The position numbers were made by a program, and so were the translations under genes. This document shows, one piece after another, positions 21,051-25,301 of a stretch of DNA of 25,301 nucleotides. Source of the DNA: Methanosarcinales archaeon. Lineage in GTDB: Archaea > Halobacteriota > Methanosarcinia > Methanosarcinales > Methanogasteraceae. The DNA is taken from the NCBI GenBank assembly GCA_030672605.1, contig DAOVGE010000201.1:1-25301 (forward strand), written 5' to 3'. Below the pieces are notes generated by a model, which made no database searches, was not told the origin of the DNA, and worked only from the letters and a program-made list of their open reading frames with translations. Positions within the stretch are counted from its first letter, which is position 1; every line of letters begins with the position of its first letter.

Positions 21051-21440
21051 TCATGCAGGCGTAAACTTGGTACCGTAGTATATAATACCAGCGGCACCAT
21101 CCTCGCCAAGCCTTCTGAACACAGGTTTCACGCGCATCCCGATCGCAATATCCTCCGGGTCGCAGATCACCTGCCCAGTCATGCGCGGACCCTCGTTAAG
21201 CTGTATCACTGCAAGCGGGTATGGCGTCTCTTTATCGAATCCCTCGGCTGCGGTATGGATGATCGTGTAAGTGACCACCTCTCCGTGTCCGCTGAACTGA
21301 TAATCCTCAATAACGCCATCTCTACGGCATTTCGGGCACATCGTCCTCGGCGGGAAGTAGTATTCGTCGCACGTGGTACATCTCGTCCCGATCAGGTTAT
21401 ATCTGCTGCTGATGTGTCTCCAGAACCTTGGTACGCCCAT
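21051..21440 (-). CDS. DUF35 zinc-ribbon/OB-fold protein (thiolase/HMG-CoA synthase partner type)
   Basis: 129 residues from ATG 21440 (MGVPRFWRHISSRYNLIG), the usual family start; a GTG six codons earlier is open but falls at the predicted transcript start. The rubredoxin-like ribbon is 'CTTCDEYYFPPRTMCPKC', then an OB-fold begins with 'SGHGEVVTYTIIHTA' and ends with 'GMRVKPVFRR' and 'YYGTKF'. In archaea, DUF35 proteins bridge acetoacetyl-CoA thiolase and HMG-CoA synthase, holding the shared CoA channel in the mevalonate pathway; other DUF35 proteins serve other thiolases. Neither intact enzyme gene is near it, but a fragment of HMG-CoA synthase occurs at 6681. The gene has its own promoter and is divergent from rnfC. 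Confidence 0.87.
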   Translation of the reverse strand: MGVPRFWRHISSRYNLIGTRCTTCDEYYFPPRTMCPKCRRDGVIEDYQFSGHGEVVTYTIIHTAAEGFDKETPYPLAVIQLNEGPRMTGQVICDPEDIAIGMRVKPVFRRLGEDGAAGIIYYGTKFTPA

Positions 21441-21465
21441 ACAGTCACCATACAGCACTTTGACC

Positions 21466-21482
21466 GGACGATATTTAAAGAT
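21466..21482 (-). promoter_or_regulatory. Promoter of the DUF35/tRNA-Thr transcription unit
   Basis: On the minus strand, CTTTAAATAT (21471-21480) is a TATA box about 30 bases before ATG 21440, predicting an almost leaderless mRNA. Confidence 0.6.
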
Positions 21483-21519
21483 GCTGATCCCGATTATGAC
21501 CCACCCCTACCGGATAAGA

Positions 21520-21560
21520 ACAAGCCTTATATATACCGACACACGTATCCTTATGCGATA
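21520..21560 (+). promoter_or_regulatory. Promoter of the rnf operon
   Basis: AAGCCTTATATATA gives a TATA box at 21526-21535, predicting a start near 21558 and a leader of about 20 nucleotides, just enough for the ribosome site. Back to back with the DUF35 promoter; the two TATA boxes are about 45 bases apart. Confidence 0.65.
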
Positions 21561-21563
21561 CAT

Positions 21564-21569
21564 AGGAGG
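21564..21569 (+). promoter_or_regulatory. Ribosome binding site that fixes the TTG start of rnfC
   Basis: AGGAGG lies 8 bases before TTG 21578. No ATG or GTG in this frame lies in this area, and the protein aligns from this point, so rnfC starts with TTG. Confidence 0.85.
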
Positions 21570-21577
21570 CATCCGCA

Positions 21578-22792
21578 TTGAAGATTGCAACCATCAAAAC
21601 GCCTGATCAGGTGATTATCCCTCTACAGCAGCATGCTGGCGCGGCCTGCAATCCCCTTGTACGTGTTGGTGATACTGTTTCTATCGGTCAATTAATCGGC
21701 GATGGCGAATTCCGGATACATTCAAGCGTCTCCGGCGAGGTGACTGCTCTTTCTGAAATGCCGCATCCATCTGGTAAGGACGTTCTCAGCGTGGTGATCG
21801 AGACGCGCAACGGAGAAAAAAAAGGTATCAAGCCAGAAGAATTGCATGCAGGCACAATAAAGAGCATCATCCGAGAATTCGGAATCGTCGAGCCCAATGG
21901 TCTATCAACGATAAGTAAAAAGGTAGATATTGACACAATCATCATCAACGGAACGAACACGGGGGATCTGTCATCAAACGCTGCGCTCATGCTCGATTAT
22001 CCTTCTGAGATCGTGTACGGGCTGAAAGCATTAATGGAGTCGGTTGGCGCCAAAAAAGCGATAATTGTTATCGAACTCAACTCGGAAGCGCTGCACGTCA
22101 TGCGAACCGAGACGATACCGGACAGTAACATCAAGATCGTCGCAACGCCGACATACTATCCGGCAGGTACCGAGAACACGCTTGTCAAGAAGTTTACAAG
22201 AAAGAAGGTGCCACGCGGTAGCACTCCCGAGGATAGGGGTGTTCTTGTGAGTAGCATCGCTGCGATTAAGGCACTGCATGATGCGGTGCACGACAGTATA
22301 CCAATGATTGCGAAAACGGTCACTGTCGCTGGCGCGGTGCGCTCTCCAGGCAATGTTCTTGTTGAGATCGGAACGTCGGTTAAGCATGTGATTGACGAGT
22401 GCGGCGGATGTAGTGGCACGCCTGTTAAGATTGTCATTAACGGCGCAGTATCGGGCGCGGCGCAGTACAGCGACGAAGTCCCGATAATCAAGACGACGTC
22501 AGGCATCCTGGTGCAGACCGAGAGTGATATTAACCGCGAACCACCTGCACCATGCATCAACTGTGCGTGGTGTGTGGACGAGTGTCCGATCGGTCTGATG
22601 CCGCATCTGCTCTACGGGTACGCTGACAGCGCCCAGTTCGACAAGTGTGCAGAACTCTACATCAGCGACTGCGTGGAATGCGGGATGTGTGCGTACGTCT
22701 GCCCGTCCAAGCTCCCGCTCGTGCAGATAATCAGGTACGGCAAGCATGGTGTGGCTGAGATGGGACTGGAGACGGTGGAGGTTGAAGTATGA
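21578..22792 (+). CDS. rnfC: Rnf complex subunit RnfC (iron-sulfur)
   Basis: 404 residues. RnfC is the cytoplasmic peripheral subunit. The N-terminal part (about 12-60, 'VIIPLQQHAGAACNPLVRVGDTVSIGQLIG ... VSGEV') is the biotinyl-like barrel-sandwich. A Rossmann-like region follows (about 95-200), then a SLBB-type region ('VTVAGAVRSPGNVLVEIGTSVKHVIDECGG', 248-277), then two [4Fe-4S] motifs, C326-C329-C332-C336 and C365-C368-C371-C375. Where bacterial RnfC has a glycine-rich 'GxGGxxFPT' motif and 'ECEP' for FMN/NADH binding, this protein has 'FGIVEPNGLSTIS' and 'NGTNTGD', so nucleotide/flavin binding seems lost. First gene of rnfCDGEA; its stop overlaps the rnfD start by 4 bases. Confidence 0.95.
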   Translation: MKIATIKTPDQVIIPLQQHAGAACNPLVRVGDTVSIGQLIGDGEFRIHSSVSGEVTALSEMPHPSGKDVLSVVIETRNGEKKGIKPEELHAGTIKSIIREFGIVEPNGLSTISKKVDIDTIIINGTNTGDLSSNAALMLDYPSEIVYGLKALMESVGAKKAIIVIELNSEALHVMRTETIPDSNIKIVATPTYYPAGTENTLVKKFTRKKVPRGSTPEDRGVLVSSIAAIKALHDAVHDSIPMIAKTVTVAGAVRSPGNVLVEIGTSVKHVIDECGGCSGTPVKIVINGAVSGAAQYSDEVPIIKTTSGILVQTESDINREPPAPCINCAWCVDECPIGLMPHLLYGYADSAQFDKCAELYISDCVECGMCAYVCPSKLPLVQIIRYGKHGVAEMGLETVEVEV

Positions 22793-23664
22793 CATACACG
22801 ATATCACCATTACCACATGTGAAGAGCAGGGAGAGTGTGAAGAGTGTGATGTGGGGGACGGTCGCTGCACTGATACCAATCACGATCGCGGCAATCTATC
22901 TCTTCGAGTTTCCTGCGATAAAGATCATTCTTGTAACCGTGATTGCTGCGGTTGTTGCCGAAATTATAATCTACAAAGCAGCATCCCAGCCGATCACAAT
23001 CGATGACGGAAATGCTGTGCTGGTCGGCTTGATACTTGCGCTTCTCATGCCGCCGAGCATCAGCGATCATATCTGGGTTCCGATCATCGGAGCTGTCTTT
23101 GCGATTGCAGTGGCAAAGTACATCTTTGGAGGTACCGGAACACTCGTATTCCACCCTGCGCTGGTCGGATTTGCATTTTTGCTTGCTGCGTGGCCCACGT
23201 ATATGGGGGCACAATCGACAGTGATCAGTACGCCGAATCTCGGTAGTTTCTCTGACATCTTAATTGAGACCGGTGCTGGCAGGCTTGTCGAGGCTTCGCC
23301 TGTGCTGGTCCTGCTCGGTGGTGCAATCGTTCTATACAAGAGATATGTGGATCGTCGGGTGGCACTCAGTGCTACCATCCTCCTGATACTCCTGATACTG
23401 ATCACTGGAAAGGGATGGCAGCTGCCTTATGTCCTGACCGGAGGATTCTTCCTCGGGCTGATCTTCCTTGCAGCAGACCCGATTACATCGCCTGTGACAA
23501 AGAAGGGCAGACTGATCTATGGGATCATGCTTGCCGTGTTGATATTAATCCAGCTCCATTTTGGTGCCTACTTCACAGGGATGTGCTTTGCAGTGCTCAT
23601 GATGAACGTCTTCAGCCCGCTCATCGACAGAAGCACCATACCAAAGCCGATCGGAGGGAAATAA
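22789..23664 (+). CDS. rnfD: Rnf complex subunit RnfD
   Basis: 291 residues, integral membrane, with about eight to ten helices. It starts with a short cytoplasmic segment ('ISPLPHVKSRESVKSVMW'), as RnfD/NqrB proteins do ('SPHiks..sv..iM'). Conserved blocks are 'DDGNAVLVGLILALLMPP', 'VAKYIFGGTGTLVFHPALVGFAFLLAAWP', 'LLGGAIVLYKRYVDRR' and 'AADPITSPVTKKGRLIYG'. RnfD binds FMN covalently through Thr in an S-G-A-T-P-type motif after the 'FHPALVG' helix; here the segment is 'STVISTPNL', with T148 at the matching place but a degenerate surrounding. It helps carry electrons through the membrane and drive ion translocation. ATGA overlap with rnfC. Confidence 0.93.
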   Translation: MTYTISPLPHVKSRESVKSVMWGTVAALIPITIAAIYLFEFPAIKIILVTVIAAVVAEIIIYKAASQPITIDDGNAVLVGLILALLMPPSISDHIWVPIIGAVFAIAVAKYIFGGTGTLVFHPALVGFAFLLAAWPTYMGAQSTVISTPNLGSFSDILIETGAGRLVEASPVLVLLGGAIVLYKRYVDRRVALSATILLILLILITGKGWQLPYVLTGGFFLGLIFLAADPITSPVTKKGRLIYGIMLAVLILIQLHFGAYFTGMCFAVLMMNVFSPLIDRSTIPKPIGGK

Positions 23665-23665
23665 G

Positions 23666-24214
23666 ATGGCAGAAACAAAAGATTCCACTGTAATGATACT
23701 TGTCAAGCTAACGCTCATTGCTGCGGTTGCGGCTGTGGTCCTGACAGCGACGTATGGGGTCACACAGGAACAGCTTGCGAAGCTTGCAGAAGCGGCAGGC
23801 GGTCCTGACAAACAACTGCTCAAGATGGGTGTTGTTCCTGATGCTACCAAGTTCAAATCCGCGGGTGGTGAACTGTGCTACGAGGCTTATGACGGTTCCG
23901 ACCTGATCGGTTATGGTGCCATGGCAGAGGTTCAGGGCATGCAGGACATTATAACTCTTGCAGTCGGAGTGGACACCGATTTCGTGGTGACTGGAGTTGT
24001 TGTGGTCTCGCAGAAAGAGACACCTGGAATCGGGGATCTGATTAAGAAAGACGAAGGGTTCGTCGCACAATTCGCAGGGGTCGGTCTTGATGGGCTGAAA
24101 CTGAGCGATGACGGTGGAGAGATCGATGGCATCTCAGGCGCAACGATATCGTCCGGATATGTCACCGCCGGAGTCGTTGAAATAATTGGAAAGATGCAAC
24201 AGGAGGTTTCATAA
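23666..24214 (+). CDS. rnfG: Rnf complex subunit RnfG (covalent FMN)
   Basis: 182 residues. One N-terminal membrane helix (about 10-31) anchors an outside FMN-binding domain. The FMN attachment motif is canonical: S157-G-A-T160 in 'EIDGISGATISSGYVTAGV', where Thr is linked to FMN phosphate by ApbE. The 'QKETPGIGDLI' block (117-125) is also typical. RnfG passes electrons on the outer side. The ATG is 1 base after the rnfD stop. An ApbE gene is not in the window. Confidence 0.94.
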   Translation: MAETKDSTVMILVKLTLIAAVAAVVLTATYGVTQEQLAKLAEAAGGPDKQLLKMGVVPDATKFKSAGGELCYEAYDGSDLIGYGAMAEVQGMQDIITLAVGVDTDFVVTGVVVVSQKETPGIGDLIKKDEGFVAQFAGVGLDGLKLSDDGGEIDGISGATISSGYVTAGVVEIIGKMQQEVS

Positions 24215-24922
24215 ATGGCAAAGAAATCCTTTGTAGGAGAGATAATCAGAGGTATCATCAAGGATAACCCCGTATTCGTGCTCGTACTCGGTCTCTGTCC
24301 AGTGCTTGCTGTGTCCACGTCGTTTGCAAACGCGCTCGGCATGGCGATGGCGTTTACCTTTGTGATGCTCGGCTCAAACATCTTTGTCTCTCTTCTGCGA
24401 AAACAGATCCCACCAGGCGTCAGAATCCCGATATTCATCCTGATCATCTGTACCTTCGTTACGATGATTGATATGATTCTCGAGGCATTTCTGCCGCCGA
24501 TGTACGAGGCACTTGGAATCTTTGTTCCGCTGATTGTTGTGAACTGCATAGTCATTGGTAGAGCAGAGGCTTTTGCAAACCGAAATCCGGTCTTACCCTC
24601 GATAGCAGATGGAATAGGTATATCGATTGGTTTTGCGGCGGCTCTGATGCTGCTTGGCACAATACGGGAGATTCTCGGAACTGGAGCGTTAAAACTTATG
24701 ATGCTCTGGAGTAAGGATGGCGAACTTGGGTTTTACCCACTTTCAGACATTCCCGGGTTCTCATTTGTCCCTAATCCAATAGAGTTCTCGATTGAGCCGG
24801 CAACCGTAATGGTAACACCGCCGGGAGCGTTCTTGACGATCGCTGCACTGATGCTTCTCTTCAAGATCATGAGTGATCGTAAACGGATGAAACAACTCAA
24901 AAAGGAGGGTTACGAGATATGA
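24215..24922 (+). CDS. rnfE: Rnf complex subunit RnfE
   Basis: 235 residues, six membrane helices. The ATG directly follows the rnfG TAA, with AGGAGG at 24201-24206. Family blocks: 'IIKDNPVFVLVLGLCPVLAVSTSFANALGMAMAFTFVM' and 'GIFVPLIVVNCIVIGRAEAFA'. RnfE and RnfA form the intramembrane pair that holds a [2Fe-2S] cluster by two cysteines each; C28 and C111 are the expected ligands here. The hydrophilic insert before the last helix ('WSKDGELGFYPLSDIPGFSFVPNPIEF') is usual for RnfE. An ATGA overlap couples it to rnfA. Confidence 0.94.
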   Translation: MAKKSFVGEIIRGIIKDNPVFVLVLGLCPVLAVSTSFANALGMAMAFTFVMLGSNIFVSLLRKQIPPGVRIPIFILIICTFVTMIDMILEAFLPPMYEALGIFVPLIVVNCIVIGRAEAFANRNPVLPSIADGIGISIGFAAALMLLGTIREILGTGALKLMMLWSKDGELGFYPLSDIPGFSFVPNPIEFSIEPATVMVTPPGAFLTIAALMLLFKIMSDRKRMKQLKKEGYEI

Positions 24923-25301
24923 TCGAAACACCCGGACTTATGCCGACCGAGGATCTATTCCCGATCTTTGTGAATGCGATGTTCACTAAGAACTTCCTCT
25001 TGATCATGTTTCTCGGACTCTGTTCGTACGTTGGTCTGACCACCAACTCAGATACATCAAAAGGCATGTCGATGGCGGTCACCTTTGTTATGACAATGTC
25101 AGCGATCCTTACATGGCCCATATACTATTATCTCCTGAGCGATGCGAGTATTCTGCGGACGGATCTGACATTCCTGCGGACGATCTGTTTCATCCTCATC
25201 ATCGCTTCATTTGTGCAGCTTGTCGAGTTCATCATACGTAAGTTCAGCCCGCCGCTCTACAAGTCGCTCGGGATCTATCTTCCGCTGATCGCAACGAACT
25301 G
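24919..25301 (+). CDS. rnfA: Rnf complex subunit RnfA, 3' end beyond the window
   Basis: 127 complete codons are visible. It starts at ATG 24919 overlapping the rnfE stop (ATGA), with AGGAGGG 10 bases upstream. Membrane protein similar to RnfE: 'KNFLLIMFLGLCSYVGLTTNSDTSKGMSMAVTFVMTMSAILTWPIYYYLL', 'LRTICFILIIASFVQLVEFIIRKFSPPLYKSLGIYLPLIATN'. C35 is a [2Fe-2S] ligand; the second cysteine should be the codon cut at the window edge. An extra N-terminal 'MIETPGLMPTEDLFPIF' precedes the first helix. RnfB, the ferredoxin-oxidising subunit, is expected just downstream. Confidence 0.93.
   Translation, partial: MIETPGLMPTEDLFPIFVNAMFTKNFLLIMFLGLCSYVGLTTNSDTSKGMSMAVTFVMTMSAILTWPIYYYLLSDASILRTDLTFLRTICFILIIASFVQLVEFIIRKFSPPLYKSLGIYLPLIATN

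Overview
The window looks like a chromosomal piece of an anaerobic archaeon of the methanogen/ANME/alkane-oxidiser part of Halobacteriota. The evidence is an O-phosphoseryl-tRNA:Cys-tRNA synthase (a marker of the tRNA-dependent cysteine route of methanogens, Archaeoglobus and relatives), a surface protein built from Methanosarcina-type S-layer duplication domains, an archaeal HMG-CoA synthase fragment with a DUF35-type partner gene, archaeal TATA/BRE promoters, a tRNA-Thr with U73 and no encoded CCA, and an Rnf operon in the order C-D-G-E-A. The species cannot be fixed from this sequence alone.

Region 1 (1-3115): the window opens with the 3' end of a group II intron (domains V and VI). A minus-strand cluster follows, which in transcription order is ruvA, archease, and a HEAT-repeat protein with cysteine clusters. 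Region 2 (3593-10011) is accessory and rearranged. It holds a large secreted S-layer-domain protein, a perfectly formed terminator, a small gene cut off in mid-frame, a fragment of HMG-CoA synthase, a secreted protein made of two almost identical 195-residue repeats, a frameshifted livF pseudogene, and then a second copy of the S-layer tail, terminator and small gene. In this second copy the small gene is intact and is followed by a PIN-domain gene. Region 3 (10056-15442) has pscS, a membrane-anchored protein of unknown function, a 378-bp MITE-like element flanked by a 14-bp direct repeat, and a large Cache/HAMP chemoreceptor with its own promoter.

Region 4 (15443-19027) is a mixture of small genes: an AT-rich orphan gene likely acquired by transfer, a VOC-fold protein, a second MITE-like element related to the first but inverted, a zinc-ribbon membrane protein and a LURP-one-related protein. 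Region 5 (19145-25301) is more ordered. It has a sodium/solute symporter with a C-terminal soluble domain, a tRNA-Thr squeezed between the symporter stop and a DUF35 zinc-ribbon/OB-fold gene, and, divergent from the latter, the rnfCDGEA operon running off the window edge.

The genes with a clear joint function are the rnf genes (membrane ferredoxin-oxidising, ion-translocating complex). The RnfC lacks the usual glycine-rich nucleotide/FMN motif and no multihaem cytochrome gene lies next to the operon on the side that is visible. The most novel-looking structures are the MITE family, the broken duplication that carries two pseudogenes between its copies, the small-gene/PIN pair sharing one reading frame, and the DUF35-tRNA-symporter packing.
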